Notes under the pieces: generated by a model
What the model was told of the DNA's origin: nothing
Databases searched by the model: none
Seen by the model: only the letters and a program-made list of their open reading frames with translations
Program-made: the position numbers and the translations under genes
In this document: positions 1-8,177 of the stretch, piece after piece
Numbering within the stretch: position 1 is the first letter of the stretch
Layout: each line of letters opens with the position of its first letter
NCBI GenBank assembly: GCA_905221605.1
Contig: CAJNDS010002511.1
Coordinates: 1 to 20,000, forward strand
Source: Symbiodinium natans
Taxonomy: Eukaryota; Sar; Dinophyceae; Suessiales; Symbiodiniaceae
Direction of reading: 5' to 3'
Length of the DNA stretch: 20,000 bases

Positions 1-60
1 TACTTTCACGACCCGTAGCTTCTTGGGACCCTTGTTCCTAGACGAACAGGTAAGACTCGA

Positions 61-350
61 TGACCCAGCAAATGAGTCTACCTCGCACAGCCACGGTCAT
101 TGCGACCCAGAACGTCAGCAGACCTGGCATAGCCATCAAGACCCGGCACGTGAGTCTACCTCGCACAGCCACGGTCATTGCGACCCGGAACGTCAGCAGA
201 CCTGGCATAGCCATCAAGACCCGGCACGTGAGTCTACCTCGCACAGCCAAAGTCATTGCGACCCGGAACGTTAGCATGCCCGGCATAGCCGTCAAGACCC
301 GGCGTGTGATCGAGTCTACATAGCACAGCCATAGTCATTGCGGCTCACGT
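61..350. repeat. 78-bp tandem satellite made of two diverged ~39-bp half-units
   Basis: The anchor GAGTCTAC recurs at 74, 152 and 230 (exactly 78 bp apart) and as GAGTCTACA at 312, where the last step is 82 bp and the copy is more diverged. Within a unit, the half containing GCACAGCCACGGTCATTGCG aligns with the half containing GGCATAGCCATCAAG, and both run on into ACCCGG(A/C)ACGT, so the satellite is an old dimer of ~39 bp. Because 78 is a multiple of three and stops are absent, both strands show overlapping open frames (for example a +strand frame rich in His, Ser, Asp and Glu). I read these as by-products of the repeat, not genes. The left edge is uncertain because the array fades into single-copy-looking sequence. 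Confidence 0.9.
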
Positions 351-359
351 CAGTTTAAC

Positions 360-654
360 TTACGGAGCCGGTTTTTTAACACCCGGAAATGTAAACAGCC
401 AAGCAGATATTTTTAGTGCATAAATATGAAAACATGCGGATTTAAACTGGTCTTTTACACCACTCCCGCGGCCGTTGCAGGTTGGCCGCCCTCCACTTTT
501 ATTTAAAAAACGTCACTGTGCCTTGTACAGACAATGTCGCTTAAGGGCTTCTAGGGATGAGGGCCTGATCTCTTTTTCTTCACGCGTTTGAAGCTCCAGC
601 TGTACAAAGCACGCTGAGACTGCCCAGATTCCGCAGAAGTGAAAGGCACCGGTT
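360..654. other. Intergenic spacer, no feature recognised
   Basis: AT-rich, single-copy-looking sequence between the satellite and the first telomere-type tract. I see no open frame of note, RNA gene or repeat. Confidence 0.6.
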
Positions 655-2700
655 TAGGGATTAGGGTTTTGCGTTTAAGGTTGGGGTTAGGGTTTAGGGT
701 TTTGGGTTCAGGGATTAGGGTTTACGGTTTAGGGTTTGGGCTGGAGGGCCTGGGAAGTCCAACAGACGCTCCACCCCTAATCACCTCCCCTTAACACTAA
801 TCCCCCCCCCTAATTTGAAATAGTATTTTCCTCGGACCCTCGGTACCCAGCCCAATACTAAACCGGTTCGAGAATCGGGGGGGGGGGGTTGAGGGGCCTC
901 CCCCCCTAGACCCCCCTAATTTTAAATAATTTCCGGCCAGACCGAATTTCAGAATTAGGGAGAGGGGGGTTAGTAATTATTGGGGGGACGCATTTAAACT
1001 CTAAACCATTGACGCTCAACAAGCTAGGCAGATCGGAGCGCCACGGCGCATTCAAGAGTTTCCCTTTCCCAGCAGGAAAGGGCAGTGAGCTGAGCCCGGA
1101 GAAAAAGAGATCGCATGGCCTCTTCACTGACACGTTAACCCTAAACCCTCCACCCTAAACCCCAAAACCCCAAGCCCTGAGACCCTAAACTCTAAAGCCC
1201 AAACCCTAAACCCTAACCACTTACCCCTCAACTCTACACCCTCAACCCCAAAGCCCAAACCTCACACCCTAATCCCTAATCCCTGAACCCGAAGCCCTGC
1301 GACCTCAAGTCTTTGAGTGGGCTGACGAAGCAAGTGGCTGTAACAAAGGCATTATGGTTTTGGGTTGAGGGTTGGGGTTAGGGTGTAGGGTTTTGGTTCA
1401 GGGACTAGGTTTTACGGTTTAGGGTTTGGGCTGGAGGTCAGCTGCCCGCGCAAAGCACCTGCGCACGCACAAGAGTAGCCAAAAGCTGCTCGCGAGAGCT
1501 GGCAGGGTTGGAGGATTTTGGTGTTTGGGCTAGAGGGTTTAGGAAGCCCAACCCTGGAGACGCCCTCAAGCCTCCATCCCAAACCGTCGACGCTCTACAA
1601 GGCAAGCAGCACGGGAGCGCGCATTCAAGAGTTCGAAAAAATTTCCAGCGGGAAAGAGCAGTGGGTTGAGCCCGGAGAAAAAGGATCGCGTGGTCTCTTC
1701 ACTGAAGCCCTGACCCCTAAACCCTAGACCCTAAACCATAAAGCCCATACCCTAAACCCTAACCTCTAACCCCTCAACCCTACACCCTCAACCCTAAAGC
1801 CCCGACTTCAAGTATTTGAGTGGGCTGACAGGCGTAGAAAGTAAGTGTAACAAAGGGATTATGGCATTGGGTTGAGGGTTGGGGCTAGGGTGTAGGGTTT
1901 TGGGTTCAGGGATGAGAGGTTACGGTTTAGGGTTTGGGCTGGAGGGCCTATAGGAAGCCCAACCCGCAGAGCGCCTCCCTCTGCGCGCATTCAGCATGCG
2001 CGCATTAAAGATAAAGAGTTCGAACAAATCCCAGCCGAGGCATCTATCGCGTGGCATCTTCACTGACACGTTAACCGTAAATCCTACACCCTAAACCCCA
2101 AGCCCTGACCTCTAAACCCTAGACTCTAAACCCTAAAGTCCAAACCCTAAACCCTAACCACTAACCCCTCAGCCCTACACCCTCAACCCTTTGTAATACA
2201 AAGGGATTATGGTTTTGGGTTGAGGGTTGGGGCTAGGGTGTAGGGTTTTTAGGTTCAGGGATTAGGGTTGACGGTTTAGGGTTTGGGCTGGAGAGCCTAG
2301 GATGGCCCGACGCTGGAGACGCCCTGAACCCTAAACCCTAAACCGCCTACGAGCCAAGCAGTGCCAGGACGGCAGCGCCTTGCAGGCACTTTTCAAAGAG
2401 TTCGAGAAAATCCCATTCCGGGATACGGAGGGACCAGGGATCGCATGGTACTTTCACAGGACACGTTGACCCTAAACCCTACACCCTAAACCCCAAAACC
2501 CCAACCCCTGACCCCTAAAACCTAGACCCTAAAGCCTAAACCCTAAACCCTAACCACTGACCCCTAAACCCTAGACCCTAAACCCTAAAGCCCAAACCCT
2601 AAGCCCTAACCACTGACCCCTAAACCCTAGACCCTAAACCCTAAAGCCCAAACCTCACACCCTAAACCTTAATCCCTAAACCCGCCATGCGACCTCAGGT
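655..2700. repeat. Four diverged copies of a telomere-associated repeat with strand switches
   Basis: Each copy starts with a degenerate G-rich tract (TTTAGGG variants), then a GGGCTGGAG box (738, 1428, 1936, 2285), a non-telomeric core, the box CTTCACTGACACGTTAACC or a variant (about 1122, 1696, 2058, 2452), and then a degenerate CCCTAAA tract. Shared core words include GCATTCAAGAGTT, GAGCCCGGAGAAAAAG and ATCGC(A/G)TGG. Copy 1 carries an extra ~270 bp with two copies of CCCCCTAATTT-like sequence (802-820, 911-930) and a 12-G run at 877-888. Copy 2 carries an extra ~85 bp (about 1440-1526). Copies 2-4 are preceded by a shared stretch reading AAAGG(G/C)ATTATGG followed by TTGGGTTGAGGG. No plausible protein gene lies here; the short frames at 906-1133 and 1518-1727 fall inside repeat copies. 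Confidence 0.85.
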
Positions 2701-2885
2701 CTTCAAGTAAAACTCACAAGTCTGCCGGCGTGGCCCACTGCGTGACACCGGTCAGGGTATTGCACCAATACCAATGGCCCGGCCGTGAACCTCAGATCTT
2801 ACTTCAAGTTTGCTCCAAAGCTGAGTCGGGCCCATAACCCCCTCAAGAGATTATATAGGGCACTTATCTCCCCAAACTCCCCACC
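2701..2885. other. Spacer between two telomere-associated repeat families
   Basis: Single-copy-looking sequence with no telomere motif and no open frame of note. It separates the four-copy family on the left from the ~570-bp family on the right. Confidence 0.5.
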
Positions 2886-3257
2886 CAGAACCAGCAGCAC
2901 CAGTAAGGCTTAGGGTTTCGGGTTTAGGGTTTAAGGGTTTAAGAACCACTGAGTTTGCATGACTTGGTTAAGGGTTAAGAGTTTAGGGTTTAGGGTTTGG
3001 GGTTTAGGGCCGTCAAGGCTCCCCAATTGAAGCCAAAGAGTAATTCTTATGGAGTGTTGGGCGCTATTTTGGGCCAGGATCCATGAAGGCTGTAAATGCT
3101 GAAGGATTTGGGCTCAGGACTTGGGGTTTAGGACTTCACCCAAAACGAAATGCACGCCAGGAGCAGCCCAGATACATTGACTAAAGCTTCCCCTAAACCC
3201 TAAACCCTAAACCCTAAACCCTAAACCCTAAACCCTAAACCCTAAACCCTAAACCCT
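2886..3257. repeat. Second telomere-associated repeat, copy A (left part)
   Basis: Begins at the CAGCAGC(A/G)CCAGTA(A/G)GGCTTAG box, continues through TTTAGGG-type repeats, then a ~180-bp core (starting GTCAAGGCTCCCCAATTGAA at 3012), and ends in CCCTAAA repeats. The same order recurs at 5821 and 6398. This copy is interrupted at its CCCTAAA tract by the LINE at 3258-5440; its right part resumes at 5441. The reading that 2886-3257 and 5441-5820 are one split copy rests on the matching order of boxes in the two intact copies. Confidence 0.85.
3191..3257. repeat. Interstitial telomere tract (CCCTAAA)~9.5, at the LINE 3' end
   Basis: About nine and a half uninterrupted CCCTAAA units. The tract stops inside a unit and is followed at once by TTTTGAAACCGG, the 3' end of the minus-strand LINE. 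Read on the LINE's sense strand, the element ends in ...CAAAA and continues directly as GGGTTTAGGG. Confidence 0.95.
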
Positions 3258-3593
3258 TTTGAAACCGGACTTGATGACTGCCAGCATTTCCCCCGCTGCT
3301 CTTCAGCCGAGGCCCGAAAACATCTGCACACAATCACTCCATTCCCTGGGACAGGCACTCCATGTGACGACTACCGAATGCCGAAGCCAAACAGCCCTGA
3401 TGACACTTGGCATTACATGCATTTCGAGGCTCATCCTGGGGTGTGAAGAAGAGAGTGTCAGGCGATGGAGATGTGGGTTGTGGCCTCCAATTTGCAACAG
3501 TTGTGGGCCCCTCAAGAGGAAGTCCCGATAGATAAGCCCGAGAGTGTGTGGCAAGCCGCGCGGTCGCTTTGTCGCTTGTGGTCGTGCACTATC
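3258..3593 (-). other. LINE 3' untranslated tail
   Basis: About 335 bp between the last stop of the LINE and the telomere tract. There is no long poly(A): only AAAA precedes GGGTTTAGGG on the sense strand. Open frames on the plus strand here (for example 3259-3531) have no recognisable content and I treat them as chance. Confidence 0.6.
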
Positions 3594-4631
3594 TCACGAG
3601 TGCCCGAAACCTGATACCTGCAAGACACGCGAAGTGTGCCCTGAACAGTTGAATTCGAAGCAAGTCTGCTGAAGGTCTGGATCCACCAGCATATCAATGT
3701 TGAAGACTTGCTTTAGCATGAGACAGTGGCTGCAAACTTGAACAAAATCATCGACTTGGAGACATCCCACCCCAAGCTCTCTGTCCAGGATGACTGCCCT
3801 GAGACCGCCCTGGTTCGGAACAACAAAGACAGACATATACCACTCTGCAAACTCAGCAGCCTGCAGAGGATGCTGCCAGCTTGCCCAAATCTGAGGCAGA
3901 TAGTAGCCAACGTCATCAGTGTACTGCAGCGCAAGTCTGTCAGATCTATCATTCCACGAAATCTTATCCTGCGCTAATACAGCGATGTCTTCCGACCGAA
4001 CTGGCCCCTCGGGCAGCAAACCCAGCGCCTGACAAGCTTGCGAAGCCCAACTGAGCATGTGATTCCAGGGCCCTCCCACTGCCAGGGCTTGCCCGTCGCG
4101 AGAAGCCGCATGGAGCGAAGCCAACTCCAGAGACTCAGTGCGCCTACGAAAGCAATGCCCTACGTACGTCCACTTACGCCTGACGAGCGCATAGGCCCAC
4201 TGTCTGCGAGGATTCAATCTTAACAACTGCTGCGCCACTCGTCTTCGCTGCCTATTCAAGGCAACCGCCCTGGCACAGGACAAGGTGTGGTGAACATGGA
4301 GTTTCAGCATGAGCACTACCATGGTGGTCTGGAGCTTCTTGATAGGTTGCAGAACAGACTGCAGTGGCTCAAGCATGGGGGCCAGGAAACTCCACTTGCT
4401 GAACACATAGCGATCAAGCAGCACTAAAGCTTCAGAAGGACTACGCCAATCACACGCCTTTAAAGGCCTCGCAATCGACTCCCATCCTGCATGTGTGGCC
4501 TTCAATGCTGCCTCCAAGACCCACGAGCTGACTGAGGTCTCTGCTTGGTAATGTCTAAGGGGTCTCCTGAGATACTCTCCAACGGTTACCCACTTACACT
4601 GCGTTGCCGGGTGATCAGGATCTGAAGGCAA
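3594..4631 (-). pseudogene. LINE post-RT C-terminal region, detached from its RT
   Basis: A 345-codon frame opening just after an in-frame TGA; its first possible start is TTG, so it has no convincing initiation codon and is best seen as the tail of a larger ORF2. Residues ~85-140 (Leu- and Arg-rich, with LQPIKKLQTTMVVL) resemble the segment after the RT thumb. RRKWTYVGH at 151-159, GGPWN at 186-190 and DKISWNDR at 222-229 match the usual layout of the LINE C-terminus (basic W..GH box, PW box, W.DR box). The last ~110 residues are a Cys-containing extension I do not recognise. It overlaps the EEP frame by 46 bp at 4586-4631 in a different phase, so the deletion joint is probably at or near that overlap. 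At 1,038 bp it is the longest frame in the window and still uninterrupted, which suggests a fairly recent copy. Confidence 0.72.
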
Positions 4632-5440
4632 ATAACCTCAACACATCTTCTTCCAGCATGAGTCGCAATGACAGAATCCACCACTGACTCATCAAGTAGA
4701 ATCATCTGGCTAAGGTGTGAATCTCCCTCCCATGTTCCAAAAACCCTATAATCAACCAGTTCGCTTTCCTCGGGAAACGAGAGCTCCCTCAGGGAGCCAA
4801 GTCCTGAGGACTCCTTGCACTTAATTTCCCTGAGACCTCCAACTTCCTGAAGGACCACTACATCAAGTGCTTCCGTCACTGGCCCTTCCATCCAATGCGA
4901 GAATGTATCCAAGGCACGTCCTCGAAGATTCCAAGAATGTGAGTGTACAATGAAAGGACCCTGAACCGAAGCACCTTCACTAATGCCCCCCAGTCAGTTT
5001 GATCTCAGCTTTGCTTCGAGCTGACCCACATCCACGCCACCGAGCTTGCCAGCAAGGACGCTCAAGTTGAAATGACAATCACCATGCAACCGTAAGCTCT
5101 GCCCCGAAAATCTAACAGCAACGACCTTCTGTTCACTTTCTGCAAGGAGACTGCCAGCATCCAGGGCCATAACCCTCCCTCCCTGAATCCAAACGACAGC
5201 CATGTTCCAGTCAACCTCTACTGTCTCATCTTCGTGACCCAGGCCTGCTGCACGCAGAAGTCTCTCGAAGCCTGCCCTTAGCAGTTTCCCTTTCTCACGC
5301 ACAGCAAAAGGCTTCGAAGGGCTAACCCATAGAGCATTGCCGTTCATCCTTTTGTTTACGACGGGGAGCATGTCAAAGAACCTTGAGCGCGCATCTCGGT
5401 CGGGAAGCGGTTTCAAGACTAGATGTGCTGTTCGTGCACG
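4586..5440 (-). pseudogene. LINE N-terminal region plus start of EEP endonuclease domain, broken by one TGA
   Basis: One continuous frame from the telomere junction at 5440 to 4586, interrupted only by TGA at 4994-4996. The first ~148 codons include a basic stretch with LWVSPSKPFAVREKGKLLRAG, similar in style to the RNA-binding region ahead of the endonuclease in algal and dinoflagellate LINEs; that comparison is from memory. Downstream of the TGA the same frame reads SWNLRG at about 4916-4933, and DVVVLQEV about 25 residues later, with the Glu codon at 4844-4846. These are the Asn- and Glu-containing catalytic motifs at the start of EEP (APE-type) nucleases, which nick target DNA for target-primed reverse transcription. 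The domain is cut off roughly 100 residues in: the His/Asp motifs of its second half are missing. No ATG start is present at the 5' end. The TGA could in principle be recoded, but with the deletion downstream I call this a pseudogene. Confidence 0.8.
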
Positions 5441-5622
5441 AAACCCTAAACCCTAAACCCTAAACCCTAAACCCTAAACCCTAAACCCTAAACCCTAAAC
5501 CCTAAACCCTAAACCCTGCACCCTAAGCCCTAAACCCTAAACCCTAAACCCTAAACCCTAACCCTAAACCCCAACCCCTAAGCCCCAAACCCTGAACCCT
5601 AACCCTAACCCCAACCCCAAAC
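5441..5622. repeat. Interstitial telomere tract (CCCTAAA)~11, then degenerate units, at the LINE 5' end
   Basis: Eleven perfect AAACCCT units (5441-5517), followed by degenerate CCCTAAA, CCCTAA and CCCCAA units up to 5622. The left edge abuts LINE codon 5438-5440 without any spacer. The degenerate half matches the corresponding tracts of the two downstream repeat copies, while the perfect half has no counterpart there. Confidence 0.93.
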
Positions 5623-6990
5623 CATTCAGGTATGGAGGAAGCCTCGAGGCCTGAGTTCTAACCCTCCCCCAGCCCCCGTTGTGAGGAACAGGGTTTAGGG
5701 TTTGGGGTTTAGGGTTTAGGGTTTGGGGTGTGGGGTGTGCCCGCGACCCTCAACCCAAAACCTTCAACCCTAACCCCAAAATCCCGGACCCTCGCCCCTA
5801 AACCCTAAACCCCAAACCACAGCAGCAGCGCCAGTAGGGCTTAGGGTTTAGGGTTTAGGGTTTCGGGTTTAGGGTTTAAGGGTTTAAGAACCACTGAGGT
5901 TGCGTGACTTGGTTTAGGGTTAAGAGTTTAGGGTTTGGGGTTTAGGGCTGTCAAGGCTCCCCAATTGAAGCCAAAGAGTAATTCTTATGGAGTGTTGGGC
6001 GCTATTTTGGGCCAGGATCCATGAAGGCTGTAAATGCTGAAGGATTTGGGCTCAGGACTTGGGGTTTAGGACTTCACCCAAAACGAAACGCACGCCAGGA
6101 GCAGCCTAGATACATTCATTGACTAAAGCTTCCCCTAAACCCTAAACCCTAAACCCAACCCCTAAGCCCCAAACCCTGAACCCTAACCCTAACCCCAACC
6201 CCAAACCATTCAGGTATGGAGGAAGCCTCGAGGCCTGAGTTCTAACCCTCCCCCAGCCCCCGTTGTGAGGAACAGGGTTTAGGGTTTGGGGTTTAGGGTT
6301 TAGGGTTTGGGGTGTGCCCGCGACCCTCAACCCAAAACCTTCAACCCTAACCCCAAAATCCCGGACCCTCGCCCCTAAACCCTAAACCCCAAACCACAGC
6401 AGCAGCGCCAGTAGGGCTTAGGGTTTAGGGTTTCGGGTTTAGGGTTTAAGGGTTTGAGAACCACTGAGGTTGCGTGAGTTAAGAGTTTAGGGTTTGGGGT
6501 TTAGGGCTGTCAAGGCTCCCCAATTGAAGCCAAAGAGTAATTCTTATGGAGTGTTGGGCGCTACTTTGGGCCAGGATCCATGAAGGCTGTAAATGCTGAA
6601 GGATTTGGGCTCAGGATTTGGGGTTTAGGACTTCACCCAGAACGAAACGCACGCCAGGAGCAGCCTAGATACATTCATTGACTAAAGCTTCCCCTAAACC
6701 CTAAACCCTAAACCCCAACCCCTAAGCCCTAAACCCTGAACCCTAACCCTAAACCCCAACCCCAAACCATTCAGGTATGGAGGAAGCCTCGAGGCCTGAG
6801 TTCTAACCCTCCCCCAGCCCCCGTTGTGAGGAACAGGGTTTCGGGTTTCGACTCTCACACTGGCATAAGTTTCGGGTTTAGGGTTTAGGGTTTAGGGTTT
6901 GGGGTGTGCCCTCGACCCTCAACCCAAAACCTTCAACCCTAACCCCAAAATCCCGGACCCTCGCCCCTAAACCCTAAACCCCAAACCACA
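5441..6990. repeat. Second telomere-associated repeat: right part of copy A, then copies B and C (~560-580 bp period)
   Basis: The box CCATTCAGGTATGGAGGAAG lies at 5622, 6206 and 6767. The box AGCAGCAGCGCCAGTAGGGC lies at 5821 and 6398 (577 bp apart). The core start GTCAAGGCTCCCC lies at 5950 and 6509. Each unit alternates TTTAGGG tract, ~180-bp core, CCCTAAA tract, ~70-bp core, TTTAGGG tract, short GTGCCC(G/T)CGACC joint, CCCTAAA tract. Copies are very similar, so the duplication is fairly young. Copy A has an extra GGGGTGT next to the TGCCC joint; copy C lacks ~20 bp near 6475, carries a unique ~35-bp insert near 6842-6876 (GACTCTCACACTGGCATAAG), and ends at 6990 where a new sequence starts. 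No plausible protein gene is present. Confidence 0.93.
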
Positions 6991-7304
6991 GACCAAGCCC
7001 TACGCTATAAGCATGAGCTCTACGGTGCTTCAATGTCGATGTTTGACTGTCTTGGAAAAGCTGGGCGGGGAGAAACCAAGGGTTCGATGCCGGGACACGG
7101 GATTCAACGAGTCTCCAAGTGGCATCGTCAGGGCATCGACCGAAAGCAGCGTTCATCATGGCCAGGGCAACGCGTTGGGCTTCCTTGCAGAATGGTTGGG
7201 CAGCAGAATGCTAAACACCAATGTATCAGGGTTTTGGGCAGCAAGCAGTCTTAGCAGGTGTGTTATTCTGCCAAAGTTCTTCGCATGAGCGAGCAGTCGG
7301 ATAC
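6991..7304. other. Single-copy-looking sequence upstream of the acidic-repeat frame
   Basis: Follows the abrupt end of repeat copy C. Contains GGTTCGATGCC at about 7080, which fits the tRNA B-box consensus, but no T-stem or A-box surrounds it, so it is not called. No gene is supported apart from the first 28 codons of the frame that starts at 7221. Confidence 0.5.
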
Positions 7305-8177
7305 GGCGTAGAGCGAAGCAAAGTCGATGACGATGAAGAAGTACGCGGCATAGAGCGAGGCAAAGCCGAGGACCATGAAGATGTGTCCGGCACGGAGCGA
7401 GGCAAAGCCGAGGACAATGAAGACGTGCCGGCCACGGAGCGAGGCAAAGTCGAGGACCATGAAGACTGGTCTGGCATGGATGAAGACGGGTCTGGCATGG
7501 AGCGAGGCAAAGTCGAGGACCATGAAGACGGGTCTGGCATGGAGTGGCGGCGGTTCCAACGATTCACACGCTCCGAACTGTTCCACCCAGTGGCATTCCA
7601 AGAAGAGTCAGCATGCCAGGAAGAGTCTGAGGAGCCCGAGGTACGCCAGGAAGAGTCTGAGGAGCCAGAGGCATTCCACGCAGAGTCGGCATCACGGCGG
7701 TCCTGCCACTGCTGCACGTGCCTCCATCGGCGCTCCCAACGACTGAACTCCATGGACGAGTCCGACATCGAAAGAGACACGCACAAAAAAGAGGTAAAGG
7801 TGGACAAAAACTTGGGCAACAAATGCCTGCGATGGCAAAACAAGACAAGGGAACAGGTGGAGCACAGCACGTGCAATGAGAAAGTTTCAGAAGTACGTGC
7901 CTACTCAGGGAACCCACAACGTCTGATGGCACTCCTGCTTTTGAGGGTGGGGCAAACACCATGCACTTTGCGAGGGGGTCGCCAAAACGAAGAGTGTGTC
8001 AAACACAGCAAGCAGAGGCGATGTCAGTCCTATATTTCACCCATACATAGCTTCCACGCGTTGCAAGTTTTCAAAGGGCCAGCGTGTGCAACGCAAGCCC
8101 TTAGCAGCCCAGATACTTGCCCCACTACCCGGGCTGGGATGTCCGAAATATGTACCTCGCAGTCTGTAACGAGTTAG
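7221..8177 (+). CDS. Possible protein with acidic 14-residue repeats, function unknown
   Basis: A 318-codon ATG-started frame that I do not recognise. Residues ~29-105 are five full and one half copy of a 14-residue unit of the type GxERGKxEDHEDxS; residues ~125-160 hold an acidic QEESEEPE repeat; the remainder (~160-318) is Lys/Arg/Cys-rich and not repetitive. There is no signal peptide, membrane segment or known domain. Support: ~160 codons of non-repetitive sequence stay open beyond the repeats, and all length changes in the repeat are multiples of three. Against: the minus strand is also open here (7226-7876), differences between repeat units often change the residue, and no upstream promoter or spliced-leader acceptor can be read. 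It may be an exon of a larger gene or only a repeat-driven open frame. Confidence 0.3.
   Translation: MYQGFGQQAVLAGVLFCQSSSHERAVGYGVERSKVDDDEEVRGIERGKAEDHEDVSGTERGKAEDNEDVPATERGKVEDHEDWSGMDEDGSGMERGKVEDHEDGSGMEWRRFQRFTRSELFHPVAFQEESACQEESEEPEVRQEESEEPEAFHAESASRRSCHCCTCLHRRSQRLNSMDESDIERDTHKKEVKVDKNLGNKCLRWQNKTREQVEHSTCNEKVSEVRAYSGNPQRLMALLLLRVGQTPCTLRGGRQNEECVKHSKQRRCQSYISPIHSFHALQVFKGPACATQALSSPDTCPTTRAGMSEICTSQSVTS
7305..7535. repeat. 42-bp minisatellite, five full units and one 21-bp half-unit
   Basis: Units start at 7305, 7347, 7389, 7431 and 7494, each exactly 42 bp. Between the fourth and fifth full unit lies a 21-bp partial unit (7473-7493) that lost its middle. Every unit has the layout GGCAxxGAGCGAGGCAAAG, then a GAGGACCATGAAGA-like block. 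Substitutions such as GCC/GTC and CAT/AAT/GAT are mostly amino-acid changing in the plus frame. Confidence 0.92.
7591..7700. repeat. 30-bp repeat, two near-identical units with degenerate flanking units
   Basis: GCCAGGAAGAGTCTGAGGAG begins both 7615-7644 and 7645-7674; weaker relatives (AGAAGAGTCAGCAT, CGCAGAGTCGGCAT) flank them. It sits just downstream of the 42-bp array and inside the same open frame. Confidence 0.85.

Larger units (their letters stand above)
3258..5440 (-). mobile_element. Internally deleted, 5'-truncated LINE (non-LTR retrotransposon)
   Basis: Read on the minus strand, the element runs from 5440 (5') to 3258 (3'). It encodes an RNA-binding-like N-terminal segment, the start of an exonuclease-endonuclease-phosphatase (EEP) domain, and then, in another frame, a typical post-RT C-terminal region. 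The reverse transcriptase that should lie between the last two is absent, and at ~2.2 kb the element is far shorter than a usual multi-kb LINE. The reading frame is open right up to base 5440, where sequence switches to telomere repeat without an ATG, so the 5' end is truncated there. A ~335-bp 3' tail follows the last stop and ends in only four A residues before telomere repeat. An internal deletion, an in-frame TGA and a frame change make it dead. Family-level assignment is by motif recognition, not by database search. Confidence 0.8.

Noticed and set aside
23-323. His/Ser/Asp-rich open frames over the 78-bp satellite on both strands
   Set aside because: Explained by a stop-free repeat unit whose length is a multiple of three.
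3912-3923. YTDD (residues 237-240 of the LINE C-terminal frame), like the reverse transcriptase active-site box
   Set aside because: It lies downstream of the W..GH and PW boxes of the post-RT region, and no RT palm or finger motifs surround it. The real RT box should lie before this region and is missing.
4580-4600. GTAAGT near the EEP/post-RT frame overlap as a splice donor
   Set aside because: A single hexamer match; no acceptor can be shown, and the element is a dead LINE copy.
7078-7092. GGTTCGATGCC, a match to the tRNA B-box consensus
   Set aside because: The bases around it do not form a T-stem, and no A-box or acceptor stem is visible upstream.
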